This document shows positions 8,785 through 16,417 of a DNA stretch of 64,000 nt, piece after piece. This stretch comes from Streptomyces sp. CB01373 (GTDB lineage: Bacteria > Actinomycetota > Actinomycetes > Streptomycetales > Streptomycetaceae): NCBI RefSeq assembly GCF_002803075.1, contig NZ_NNBK01000003.1, forward strand, positions 124,001-188,000, in the 5' to 3' direction. The notes beneath the pieces were generated by a model. The model saw only the letters and a program-made list of their open reading frames with translations. It did not search any database and was not told the origin of the DNA. Each line of letters opens with the position of its first letter. Position 1 is the stretch's first letter. The position numbers and the translations under genes are program-made.

Positions 8785-9435
8785 ATGGCAGGGTCCGAGG
8801 GTTTTGAGTCCGAGTCCGAACGCGTCACACGGCAGTTGCGCGACCAGATCCTCGACGGCGACCGTCGGCCCGGCAGCAAGCTCGTCGAACGGGAGCTCGC
8901 CGCGGAACTCGGCGTGAGCAGGCTCCCGATCCGGGAGGCGCTGAAGGCGCTGGTGGCGGAGGGACTGGTCACGCCGCGTCCGCGGACGTGGGCCGTCGTG
9001 CGCGAGTTCACCTCCACCGACATCTCCGACCTCGACGAGGTCCGCACCGCCCTGGAGACGCTGACGTTCCGGCTCGCGGCCCAGCGACGCAACCGCGCCG
9101 GCCTGGAGAAGCTGCGCGCGGACCTGGACGCCGAGCTCGAAGCTGCACGCCGGGGCGACGCCGTCAAGGCCCGGCGTGCCGCGGCCGACTTCCACGAGAC
9201 CGTGACGGCGATGGCCGCCAACGAGCTGCTGAACGAACTGGGTACCACGCTCCGAAGCCGTATGCGCTGGCTGCTGGCCCAGCACGACGACCTCGTGACC
9301 GTCGCGAAGGAACACGAGGCGCTCTACGAGGCGATCGCGGACCGGGATGTGCCGAGGGTCGAGGAACTGGTCATGAAGCACCTGGCCACCAGCCGGGACG
9401 TGGCCGCGCCCCACCGCCGGCAGCCGACGCGGTAG
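8785..9435 (+). CDS. GntR-family (FCD) transcriptional regulator
   Basis: A 216-residue regulator. The winged helix-turn-helix lies at about residues 10-70 (VTRQLRDQILDGDRRPGSKL, ERELAAELGVSRLPIREALK, LVAEGLVTPRP). A helical FCD ligand domain follows, with the usual DLDEVRTALE start, a mid-domain FHETV metal-ligand segment and a late EHEALYEAI histidine. FadR/FCD regulators typically sense carboxylic acids. An alternative ATG at 8776 adds three residues. No adjacent metabolic operon is intact, so the target is unknown; the monooxygenase remnant upstream on the same strand may have been one. Confidence 0.88.
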   Translation: MAGSEGFESESERVTRQLRDQILDGDRRPGSKLVERELAAELGVSRLPIREALKALVAEGLVTPRPRTWAVVREFTSTDISDLDEVRTALETLTFRLAAQRRNRAGLEKLRADLDAELEAARRGDAVKARRAAADFHETVTAMAANELLNELGTTLRSRMRWLLAQHDDLVTVAKEHEALYEAIADRDVPRVEELVMKHLATSRDVAAPHRRQPTR

Positions 9436-9593
9436 CGGTCCGAATTACGCGCGCGACGGGGGCCGGACCGGGGGTCTGAGGCTTCCTGCGGTTCCGAGGT
9501 CGTCGGACGGCCGAGAACAGTCCGGATGCAGGCGGTGCGGCGCGTGTCGGCCGTCGATGACTGCTGACCACCCGCCAGGGCCCCGGCACCTGC

Positions 9594-10850
9594 GTGACCA
9601 GACGTGCGCCCCCTCGGCCCGGACCGCGCTGCGCGCGGGGCGCTCCCGGGGCCGCCGGCCGTGTGCCGGACCGGCGTCGTCGGGTGGGCCCGGCGGGGGA
9701 GCGGAGGCGCAGGCTGTCTCAAATCGCCGATAATGGGCCCACCCTGCTCGCGGTCCAGCGCGGCGACGTCGTCGTCGCCGACAGCGAGACCATCAGCGCC
9801 ATGTTCGGTGAGCCGCACCTGATCGAGTTGCTGGTGCCCGACGACGCGCGCTGGATCGCCGTGGCGCCACTGGTCGCACGCGGCTCGGTGCTCGGCGTCG
9901 TCGGGGTCTGCCGCACCGGGCAGGGAGAGCCCTTCGACGAGGACGAGGGCGACCTGCTGAAGAAGATCGCCTCCAGGGCCGCGCTCAGCGTCGACAACGC
10001 CCGCCGCTACACGCGCGAGCGCCGTGCGGCCGTCGTCGCGCTCCAAAGGCGCCTTCTGCCGCGCGCGACCACCGAGACCCCGGCCGCCGAGACCGTCGGC
10101 GTCTACCGGCCCGCGGGCGGCGGGGCGGAGATCAGCGGCGACTGGTTCGACGTCCTCTCACCGCCCTCGCTGCGGGCCGCGTTCGTCGTCGGCGACGTCT
10201 TCGGGCACGGTCTGCACGCCTCCGCCACCATGGGCCGGCTGCGCACCGCCGTGCAGACCCTGGCCGACCTGGAACTCGACTGCGACGACCTGCTCACCCA
10301 CCTCGACGACCTGGTGCAGCGGCTCGCGGGGGAGGCCGCCCCCGAGAACCGGGACACCGTCGGGGCCACCTGCCTGTACGCCCTCCACGACCCGGTCGCC
10401 CGCCGCTGCGCCCTCGCCAGCGCCGGGCATCCGGTACCCGTCCTCGTCCCCTGCGACGGCAGGGCCCGGCCCGTGGACCTCTCTCCCGGCCCGCCCCTGG
10501 GCGTCGGCGGCATGCCCTTCGAGACCGTCACGGTCGATCTCGCACCCGGCAGCGTCCTCGCCCTGTACACCGACGGACTGATCAAGGGCGACGACGGCGA
10601 CACCGACGCCGGACTGCGCCGGCTGACCGACCGCCTCGCCGCCTGCTGCCGTCCAGGCCGACCGCTGGAGGAGATCGGCCGGGCGCTCCTCGCCGACCTC
10701 GACGACCATCCGCCCAGGGACGACATCGCGCTGCTGCTCGTCCGCACCCGCGCCGTCCCCGCGGAGTCCGTCGCCGACTGGGAGTTCCCCGCGCACCCCG
10801 CCAGCGTGGCCGACGCCCGGGAGGCCGCCACCCGCCGGCTCGCCGAGTGA
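9594..10850 (+). CDS. Truncated PP2C/SpoIIE-type phosphatase with partial GAF domain
   Basis: The convincing coding sequence begins near 9715 with a partial GAF domain (WIAVAPLVARGSVLGVVGVC). The linker SVDNARRYTRERRAAVVALQ then leads to a SpoIIE/PP2C phosphatase domain (AEISGDWFDVL, VVGDVFGHGLHAS, ASAGHPVPVLV, LALYTDGLI, PRDDIALLLVR). Such proteins dephosphorylate anti-sigma-factor antagonists. The N-terminal part of the GAF domain and any sensor domain are missing, and the first 40 codons look like non-coding DNA, so the true start is uncertain. The protein stops at a TGA at 10848-10850, right at the entrance to its usual C-terminal ATPase domain, which continues in frame beyond it. Confidence 0.6.
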   Translation: MTRRAPPRPGPRCARGAPGAAGRVPDRRRRVGPAGERRRRLSQIADNGPTLLAVQRGDVVVADSETISAMFGEPHLIELLVPDDARWIAVAPLVARGSVLGVVGVCRTGQGEPFDEDEGDLLKKIASRAALSVDNARRYTRERRAAVVALQRRLLPRATTETPAAETVGVYRPAGGGAEISGDWFDVLSPPSLRAAFVVGDVFGHGLHASATMGRLRTAVQTLADLELDCDDLLTHLDDLVQRLAGEAAPENRDTVGATCLYALHDPVARRCALASAGHPVPVLVPCDGRARPVDLSPGPPLGVGGMPFETVTVDLAPGSVLALYTDGLIKGDDGDTDAGLRRLTDRLAACCRPGRPLEEIGRALLADLDDHPPRDDIALLLVRTRAVPAESVADWEFPAHPASVADAREAATRRLAE

Positions 10851-11174
10851 GGGCTCGACGACATCGCCTTCAGCACCGAGCTCGTGGTCAGCGAACTGGT
10901 CACCAACGCCATCCGCTACGCCGGCGGCCCCATCGGGCTGCGGCGGATCCACGAGGACGTCCTGGTCTGCGAGGTCAGCGACCCGAGCAACACCCAGCCC
11001 CGCCTGCGCCGGGCCCGCACCACCGACGAAGGGGGGCGGGGCCTGTTTCTCGTGGCCCAGCTCAGCACCCGCTGGGGCAGCCGTTACAGCCGGCGCGGGA
11101 AGACCATCTGGGCCGAGCAGGCGGTCGGCCCGGGGCCGGACGAGCTCATGTTCTCCTCCGTGCTGCCTTTCTGA
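10851..11174 (+). pseudogene. HATPase (anti-sigma kinase-like) domain cut off by an in-frame TGA
   Basis: Immediately after the TGA the same frame continues with GLDDIAFSTELVVSELVTNA, IRYAGGPIGLRR, a DPSNTQPRLR segment and DEGGRGLFLVAQLSTRWGSR, a complete RsbW/SpoIIAB-like ATPase domain of about 107 residues. In homologous GAF-PP2C-ATPase proteins the junction normally reads LAEWGL, so the TGA replaces a Trp TGG by a single G-to-A change. A GTG or ATG within the domain (about 10884) could restart translation but would lose the first helix. It could instead be an error in the sequence. Confidence 0.65.
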
Positions 11175-11279
11175 CCGGGCACCAGCACCGGCGGGGCCGC
11201 GGGGCGCCGTCCGACACGTGCGGGTCGCGCGGTGCCGTGCCTGCCGGTGACCGTTCGCCCGGCGTCGTACGGTGTGGGC

Positions 11280-11903
11280 ATGGCCCCTCCGCTTCCGGGT
11301 CCGCTGGAGCACCTGGCACCGCTGCTCAGCCACTACGGGTACTGGGCCGTGGGCGGCGTGGTCCTCGTGGAGGACTTCGGCGTCCCCGCGCCGGGCGAGA
11401 CGATCCTGATCGCGGCCGGGGTGTATGCCGGGGCGGGGCAGCTCGACGTCGTGGCCGTGGCCCTGATCGCGTTCGCCGCGGCCGTCGTCGGCGACAACAT
11501 CGGCTACCTCGTCGGCCATCTCGGCGGACGTCCCTTCGTGCACCGCTGGGGCCGGTACATCTTCCTGACGCCGGAGCGGTTCGCGGCGGCCGAGCGGTTC
11601 TTCGGCCGGCACGGCGGCAAGATCGTCGTGGTGGCCCGGTTCATCGAGGGCCTGCGCCAGGCCAACGGCATCATCGCCGGGACCACGGGCATGCACTGGC
11701 TCCGCTTCCTCGCCTTCAACGCGCTCGGCGCGGCGCTGTGGGTCGGCCTGTGGGTGAGCCTCGCCTACGTGGCGGGCACGCACATCGACACGGTCTACGC
11801 CGAGATCAGCCGCTACCAGGTGTACGTGCTCGTGGCGCTCGCGGTCCTCGTCGTCGCGCTGATCGCGCGGCACCTGCTGCGGCGCGGGCGCCGCCAGGAC
11901 TGA
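11280..11903 (+). CDS. DedA/VTT-family membrane protein
   Basis: A 207-residue integral membrane protein of the DedA (SNARE-associated/VTT) family. The segment VEDFGVPAPGETILIAAGVY is the family's re-entrant loop motif with Glu and Pro. DNIGYLVGHLGG and the ARFIEGLRQANGIIAGTTGM arginine/glycine motif follow. DedA proteins act in the membrane, several as lipid flippases for undecaprenyl phosphate or phosphatidylethanolamine. The ATG at 11280 is chosen over the frame's upstream start at 11232 because the family begins with this amphipathic helix. It stands alone after the broken phosphatase gene. Confidence 0.9.
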   Translation: MAPPLPGPLEHLAPLLSHYGYWAVGGVVLVEDFGVPAPGETILIAAGVYAGAGQLDVVAVALIAFAAAVVGDNIGYLVGHLGGRPFVHRWGRYIFLTPERFAAAERFFGRHGGKIVVVARFIEGLRQANGIIAGTTGMHWLRFLAFNALGAALWVGLWVSLAYVAGTHIDTVYAEISRYQVYVLVALAVLVVALIARHLLRRGRRQD

Positions 11904-12075
11904 CAGCGGACGCGCGCTGCCCACGCGGCGCTGGTGCCCCGGCTGGCGACGTTTGCCCCGTCGCGAACGTTGCCGGCCGCGGCACCAGCTGCTCCGCGGG
12001 CCTACGTGATCGCCGCGGGCACGCACGGCCGGCGCCCGCACCGGCGGCCGGCAACCGCACCAGCTGTGGGAGGTG

Positions 12076-12378
12076 TCAGCGGCCGTCCCGGCCCGTGGGC
12101 TCGTTCAGCGTGCCGGTGTCATGGCGGCCGCCGAAGCGGTGCGTGGACCGGTGCGCGTGCCGGTGATGCGTCGCCGCGCCGGCCATGAGGCTCGCGCCCA
12201 GGCAGAAGAGCAGGGCGAGGGCGAGACCGGCGCTGAAGATCTCGAGCGTGTTCATGGTGGCGATGTGGTTGCCGAGCACCGACACCGGGTAGTGCGGGCC
12301 GCCGGCGAGGTTGCCGGCGATGGCCAGGCCGGTGAAGGCGGCCGTCGCCGCGAGGAGGAGCAGGCCGATGAGCAGCAT
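12076..12378 (-). CDS. Small two-helix membrane protein
   Basis: A 100-residue protein with two hydrophobic helices (about residues 1-25 and 48-72) around a short polar loop that contains GNHIATMNTLEIF, and a His/Arg-rich C-terminal tail. Small membrane proteins of this kind are common in Streptomyces; no function is known to me. The ATG at 12378 is preferred because GAGGGG lies 9 bases upstream; ATG 12387 and GTG 12414 are alternative starts in the same frame. It is separated from rocD by a strong terminator and is probably transcribed alone. Confidence 0.65.
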   Translation of the reverse strand: MLLIGLLLLAATAAFTGLAIAGNLAGGPHYPVSVLGNHIATMNTLEIFSAGLALALLFCLGASLMAGAATHHRHAHRSTHRFGGRHDTGTLNEPTGRDGR

Positions 12379-12493
12379 GGGAGTCATCCCCTCAAAGAGT
12401 CCTCGGAGAGTCACTCATCGAGGCGGGTACCCAGCCCGCCACCGGCCAGGCGACCCGTCCGGCCCCTTCGCGTGCCGAGGAGCCGGACGGGAG

Positions 12494-12525
12494 CGCACAC
12501 CGCCGGGGAGCCCCGGCGGTGTGCG
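12494..12525 (-). terminator. Perfect 15-bp hairpin behind rocD
   Basis: CGCACACCGCCGGGG and its exact reverse complement are separated by two bases (AG). The hairpin lies 18 bases beyond the rocD stop on the minus strand and ends the ddaH-rocD transcript. Confidence 0.88.
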
Positions 12526-12542
12526 TCCGGCGACGGTGTCCG

Positions 12543-13763
12543 TCAGGCGGCCAGCACCTTCTCCAGGGAGGCGAGCGCCGAGCGCAGTTCCTCCTCGGTG
12601 ATGGTCAGCGGCGGCGCCAGCCGGATCGTGGAGCCGTGGGTGTCCTTGGCCAGGACACCCTCCCGCATCAGGCGTTCGCCGATCTCCCGCCCGGTGCCGA
12701 TCGCCGGATCCACGTCCACGCCCGCCCACAGGCCCCGCGAGCGGAAGCCGACGACACCCCGTCCGACCAGCTCGACGAGCCCCTCGTGCAGCACCTTGCC
12801 CAGCTCGGCCGCCCGGAGCTGGAACTCGCCCGTCTCCAGGAGCCCGACCACCGCCGTGCCGACCGCCGCGGCCAGCGGGTTGCCGCCGAATGTGGACCCG
12901 TGCTCACCCGGCCGCAGCACCCCGAGCACCTCCCGGGACCCGACGACCGCGGACACCGGCACGATGCCGCCGCCGAGCGCCTTGCCCAGCAGCAGGACGT
13001 CCGGGACGACGTCCTCGTGGTCGACGGCGAGCGTGCGCCCGGTGCGGCCGAGGCCGGACTGGATCTCGTCCGCGATGAACAGGCAGCCCTTGCGGCGGGT
13101 CAGCTCCCGCACGCCCGTGAGGTAGCCGTCGTCGGGGATGAGCACGCCGGCCTCGCCCTGGATCGGCTCGATCAGCACCGCCGCCGTCGTCTCGTCGACC
13201 GCCGCCTCCAGGGCCGCCGGATCGTTGTACGGGACGATCTTGAAGCCCGGTGTGAACGGCCCGAAGCCCGACCGTGCCGTCTCGTCCGTGGAGAAGCTGA
13301 CGATCGTCGTCGTACGGCCGTGGAAGTTGTCCGCCGCGACCACGATCGTCGCCCGGTCGGCCGGGACGCCCTTGACCTCGTACGCCCACTTGCGGGCGAC
13401 CTTGATGCCGCTCTCCACCGCCTCGGCGCCGGTGTTCATCGGCAGCACCATGTCCTGCCCCGTCAGCGCCGCGAGCCGCTCGGCGAACCCGGCGAGACGG
13501 TCGTTGTGGAACGCCCGCGAGGTGAGGGTGAGCAGGTCGAGCTGGCGGTGGGCCGCTTCCGTCAGCACGGGGTGGCGGTGACCGAAGTTCAGCGCCGAGT
13601 AGCCGGCCAGCATGTCGAGGTAGCGGCGCCCCTCGACGTCCTCCACCCAGCTGCCCTCGGCGCGGGCCACGACCACGGGGAGCGGATGGTAGTTGTGCGC
13701 GAGGACCGGCTCCTCGGCCTCGATCAGCTCCGCGGAGGTACGGGTACGGGCGGGTGCGGTCAT
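12543..13763 (-). CDS. rocD: Ornithine aminotransferase
   Basis: A 406-residue class III PLP-dependent aminotransferase. It has the substrate-binding AGYSALNFGHRHP region, the PLP phosphate loop NTGAEAVESGIKVARKW, the FHGRT motif, the conserved DEIQSGLGRTG stretch, and the PLP lysine in LLLGKALGGG. It moves the delta-amino group of ornithine to 2-oxoglutarate, making glutamate semialdehyde for proline and glutamate synthesis. The ATG at 13763 has AGGAG 8 bases upstream and overlaps the ddaH stop by one base (TGATG), so the two genes are translationally coupled. A terminator follows. Confidence 0.93.
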   Translation of the reverse strand: MTAPARTRTSAELIEAEEPVLAHNYHPLPVVVARAEGSWVEDVEGRRYLDMLAGYSALNFGHRHPVLTEAAHRQLDLLTLTSRAFHNDRLAGFAERLAALTGQDMVLPMNTGAEAVESGIKVARKWAYEVKGVPADRATIVVAADNFHGRTTTIVSFSTDETARSGFGPFTPGFKIVPYNDPAALEAAVDETTAAVLIEPIQGEAGVLIPDDGYLTGVRELTRRKGCLFIADEIQSGLGRTGRTLAVDHEDVVPDVLLLGKALGGGIVPVSAVVGSREVLGVLRPGEHGSTFGGNPLAAAVGTAVVGLLETGEFQLRAAELGKVLHEGLVELVGRGVVGFRSRGLWAGVDVDPAIGTGREIGERLMREGVLAKDTHGSTIRLAPPLTITEEELRSALASLEKVLAA

Positions 13764-14581
13764 CAGCGGATCTCCTGGGTGCAGCACTTGATTCCGCCGC
13801 CGGCCTTGTGGAACTCGGACAGGTCGACGGGGACGGGGACGTAGCCGCGGTCGGCGAGCTGATCGGCCAGGGCGGTGGCCCCGGGCGAGATGAAGACGTG
13901 GCGGCCGTCCGAGACGGAGTTCAGGCCGAAGGACATGGCGTCCTCCCGGGTGGCGATCAGCGCGTCCGGGTACAGCCTGGCGAGCACCTCGCGGCTGCCC
14001 GGCGAGAACGCGTCCGGGTAGTACGCGATGTTTCCCTCGCCTTCGTCGTCGAGCACGAACAGCGCCGTGTCCAGGTGGTAGAAGTACGGGTCCACCAGGG
14101 TCAGGCCGATCACCGGGGCGCCGAGGAACTCCTGCGCCTCGCGATGGGCCTCACGGGTGGTGCGGAAGCCGGTGCCGGCGAGGATCCAGCGACCGGCCGG
14201 CACGAAGTCGCCCTCGCCCTCGCAGACCGACTCGGGGCGGTAGACGTCGAAGCCGGCCGACTTGAACCACGTGTCGTAGGGAAGGGACTCCGGACGGCGC
14301 TCGGGCGCGCGGAACAGGGAGCCGAAGACGCGGCCGTCCACGACCACCGCCGCGTTGGCGGCGAAGACCATGTCGGGCAGTCCGGGCACGGGCTCCACGG
14401 TGTCGACGGTGTGGCCGTGGGCGCGGTAGACGCGCGTCAGCTCGTGCCACTGCTCCTGGGCCAGGGGCACGTCCACGGGGACGTCGGGATGCATCCAGGG
14501 GTTGATCGCGTACTGCACGGCGAAGTGTCTGGGTTCGCAGACGAGGAAGCGCCGCCGGCGCGGCACACGGGATTCGGGCAC
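13763..14581 (-). CDS. ddaH: Dimethylarginine dimethylaminohydrolase
   Basis: A 272-residue enzyme of the pentein (guanidino-group modifying) superfamily. FAVQYAINPWMHP and PDMVFAANAAVVVDG form the substrate pocket, His in FYHLDTALF is the catalytic base, and the nucleophilic Cys is in the C-terminal GGGIKCCTQ. The family hydrolyses methylated arginine (or arginine) to citrulline; arginine deiminase activity is less likely because the protein is short. The GTG start at 14581 has GGAGG about 9 bases upstream. Coupling to rocD and the neighbouring AsnC-type regulator indicate an arginine/ornithine breakdown unit. Confidence 0.9.
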   Translation of the reverse strand: MPESRVPRRRRFLVCEPRHFAVQYAINPWMHPDVPVDVPLAQEQWHELTRVYRAHGHTVDTVEPVPGLPDMVFAANAAVVVDGRVFGSLFRAPERRPESLPYDTWFKSAGFDVYRPESVCEGEGDFVPAGRWILAGTGFRTTREAHREAQEFLGAPVIGLTLVDPYFYHLDTALFVLDDEGEGNIAYYPDAFSPGSREVLARLYPDALIATREDAMSFGLNSVSDGRHVFISPGATALADQLADRGYVPVPVDLSEFHKAGGGIKCCTQEIR

Positions 14582-14702
14582 AGAGGGGTTCCTCCGCTTC
14601 CTGGGTGGCTGCAGGGTTGCAACAAAGGTAGGAAGTGGCCAAGACGAACGACAAGAAACAAAAGCTGCGCGTTGAAGCAGCGATGCTGCGTCTTTCCGGC
14701 GC

Positions 14703-15206
14703 TCAGCGCACGTCTGATGCGTCCGGCGGGGCAGGCTGGCTGGCGCCCGCCTCAGGACTGTCCGGCAGCAGGTGGGACAGCACCATCACGCTGATCGTCT
14801 TGCGGATGAACGGCTCCGTACGGATGCGTTCCAGCACCTCCTCGAAGTGCTCCACGTCCCGCGCCCGCACATGCAGCAGCGCGTCCGCGCCGCCGGTCAC
14901 CGTCATCGCCGCCGTGATCTCCGGATGGTGGCGCACCACCTCCGCCAGCCGCCTCGGCGGGGCCGCGCCCTCGCAGTACACCTCGACGTACGCCTCCGTG
15001 CGCCAGCCCAGCGCCGCCGGCTTCACCGTGGCCGTGAACCCGGTGATCACGCCGCTCTCGCGCAGCCGGTCCACGCGCCGCTTGACGGCCGTCGCGGACA
15101 GGCCGACGGCGGCGCCGATCTCGGCGAAACTGCTGCGGGCGTTCGCCATCAGAGCGGTGAGGATCTTCCGGTCGAGTTCGTCGAACGGTGCCGGCCTGCT
15201 GTTCAT
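14703..15206 (-). CDS. Lrp/AsnC-family transcriptional regulator
   Basis: A 167-residue regulator. The N-terminal helix-turn-helix is FDELDRKILTALMANARSSF, AEIGAAVGLSATAVKRRVDR, and the C-terminal RAM ligand domain runs from about residue 70, with TGGADALLHVRARDVEHFEE as its core. It is transcribed in the same direction as ddaH-rocD and about 120 bases upstream of them, so it most likely senses an amino acid and controls that pair. The ATG at 15206 is preceded only 6 bases upstream by TACAGT, a -10-like hexamer, so the transcript may be leaderless. The next gene on the other strand is divergent. Confidence 0.9.
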   Translation of the reverse strand: MNSRPAPFDELDRKILTALMANARSSFAEIGAAVGLSATAVKRRVDRLRESGVITGFTATVKPAALGWRTEAYVEVYCEGAAPPRRLAEVVRHHPEITAAMTVTGGADALLHVRARDVEHFEEVLERIRTEPFIRKTISVMVLSHLLPDSPEAGASQPAPPDASDVR

Positions 15207-15283
15207 GGCCGCACTGTATCCAGCGCGGACGCCGGCGCCCGGCACATGTCACACCGTGCTGTTCGCCCCTACACTCCACGTTC

Positions 15284-16039
15284 ATGCTGCGCGCCCTCGC
15301 CGTCGACGACGAACGCCCCTCGCTCGAGGAACTGCTGTACCTCCTGAACGCCGATCCCCGGATCGCCGGCGTGGAGGGCGCCGGCGACGCGACCGAGGCG
15401 CTGCGCCGTATCAACCGGGCGCTGGAGTCCGGCCCGGACGGACCCGACGCGATCGACGTCGTCTTCCTCGACATCCACATGCCGGGCCTCGACGGCCTCG
15501 ACCTGGCCCGGCTGCTCAACGGGTTCGCCCAGCCGCCGCTGATCGTGTTCGTCACCGCCCACGAGGACTTCGCCGTGCAGGCCTTCGACCTCAAGGCCGT
15601 CGACTACGTCCTCAAGCCCGTCCGCAAGGAACGCCTCGCCGAGGCCGTCCGCCGCGCCGCCCAACTGCGCGGCGCCGCCCCGCGGATACCGGTCAGCGAG
15701 CCCGACCCCGACCATCTGCCCGTCGAACTCGGCGGAGTGACCCGCTTCGTGGCCGTCGAGGACATCACCCACGTCGAGGCGCAGGGCGACTACGCCCGGC
15801 TGCACACCGGCAGGGGCAGCCACCTCGTGCGCATCCCGCTGTCCACCCTGGAGGAGCGCTGGCGCGGCCGCGGCTTCGTCCGCATCCACCGCCGCCACCT
15901 GGTCGCCCTGCACCACATCGGTGAACTCCGCCTGGACGCGGGCACGGTGAGCGTCCTGGTCGGCACCGAGGAACTCCAGGTCAGCCGGCGGCACGCGCGG
16001 GAACTGCGCGAGCTGCTGATCCGCCGCACCGCGCGCTAG
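15284..16039 (+). CDS. LytTR-family response regulator
   Basis: A 251-residue response regulator. The receiver domain (about residues 1-120) has the acidic pair in AVDDERP, the phospho-Asp in VVFLDIHMPGLDGLDLA, and Lys in YVLKPV. The C-terminal LytTR DNA-binding domain includes RFVAVEDITHVEAQGDYARL and GRGFVRIHRRHLVAL. It is the first gene of an operon with a symporter and a LytS-like kinase and should control it. The ATG at 15284 follows TACACT by 8 bases, again suggesting a leaderless message; the longer frame to 15188 overlaps the divergent regulator. Confidence 0.9.
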   Translation: MLRALAVDDERPSLEELLYLLNADPRIAGVEGAGDATEALRRINRALESGPDGPDAIDVVFLDIHMPGLDGLDLARLLNGFAQPPLIVFVTAHEDFAVQAFDLKAVDYVLKPVRKERLAEAVRRAAQLRGAAPRIPVSEPDPDHLPVELGGVTRFVAVEDITHVEAQGDYARLHTGRGSHLVRIPLSTLEERWRGRGFVRIHRRHLVALHHIGELRLDAGTVSVLVGTEELQVSRRHARELRELLIRRTAR

Positions 16040-16052
16040 GGAGCCGTACGCC

Positions 16053-16412
16053 ATGCCGCAGGACCCGACCGAACGCCGTGTCGTCGTCACCGGCCCGCCC
16101 CGCCGCACCCGCCGGGCCCCGGTCCACTACCGCCCGCGCACGGAGATCGACGAGCAGACCACCCTCGGCCACACCTACGTCCGCTCCCTGATGCGCAGCC
16201 AACTACGGGCCGGCCTCACGGTGTTCGCGGTGCTCGTGCTCCTCATGGGCCCGCTGCCGCTGGTGTTCGCCGCGGCCCCCGACGCCCGCAGGCTGAAGTG
16301 GGCGGTCCTCGGCTTCGGCCTCTACGTCCCGCTGGTGCTCCTCGCCCGCTGGTACGTGCGCCGCGCCGAGCGCAACGAACGCGACTTCGTACGGCTCGTC
16401 GGAGACCGCTGA
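16053..16412 (+). CDS. Small membrane partner of a sodium/solute symporter (DUF485-like)
   Basis: A 119-residue protein with a basic, proline-rich cytoplasmic start and two membrane helices (about residues 52-75 and 84-101) separated by PDARRLKW, ending in a charged tail. Two-helix proteins of this size placed directly before an SSS transporter are the usual DUF485/DUF4212 subunits, as in YjcH-ActP. The segment TTLGHTYVRSLMRSQLR just before the first helix is typical. It lies 13 bases after the response regulator and 5 bases before the symporter start, inside one operon. Confidence 0.75.
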   Translation: MPQDPTERRVVVTGPPRRTRRAPVHYRPRTEIDEQTTLGHTYVRSLMRSQLRAGLTVFAVLVLLMGPLPLVFAAAPDARRLKWAVLGFGLYVPLVLLARWYVRRAERNERDFVRLVGDR

Positions 16413-16417
16413 GCACC

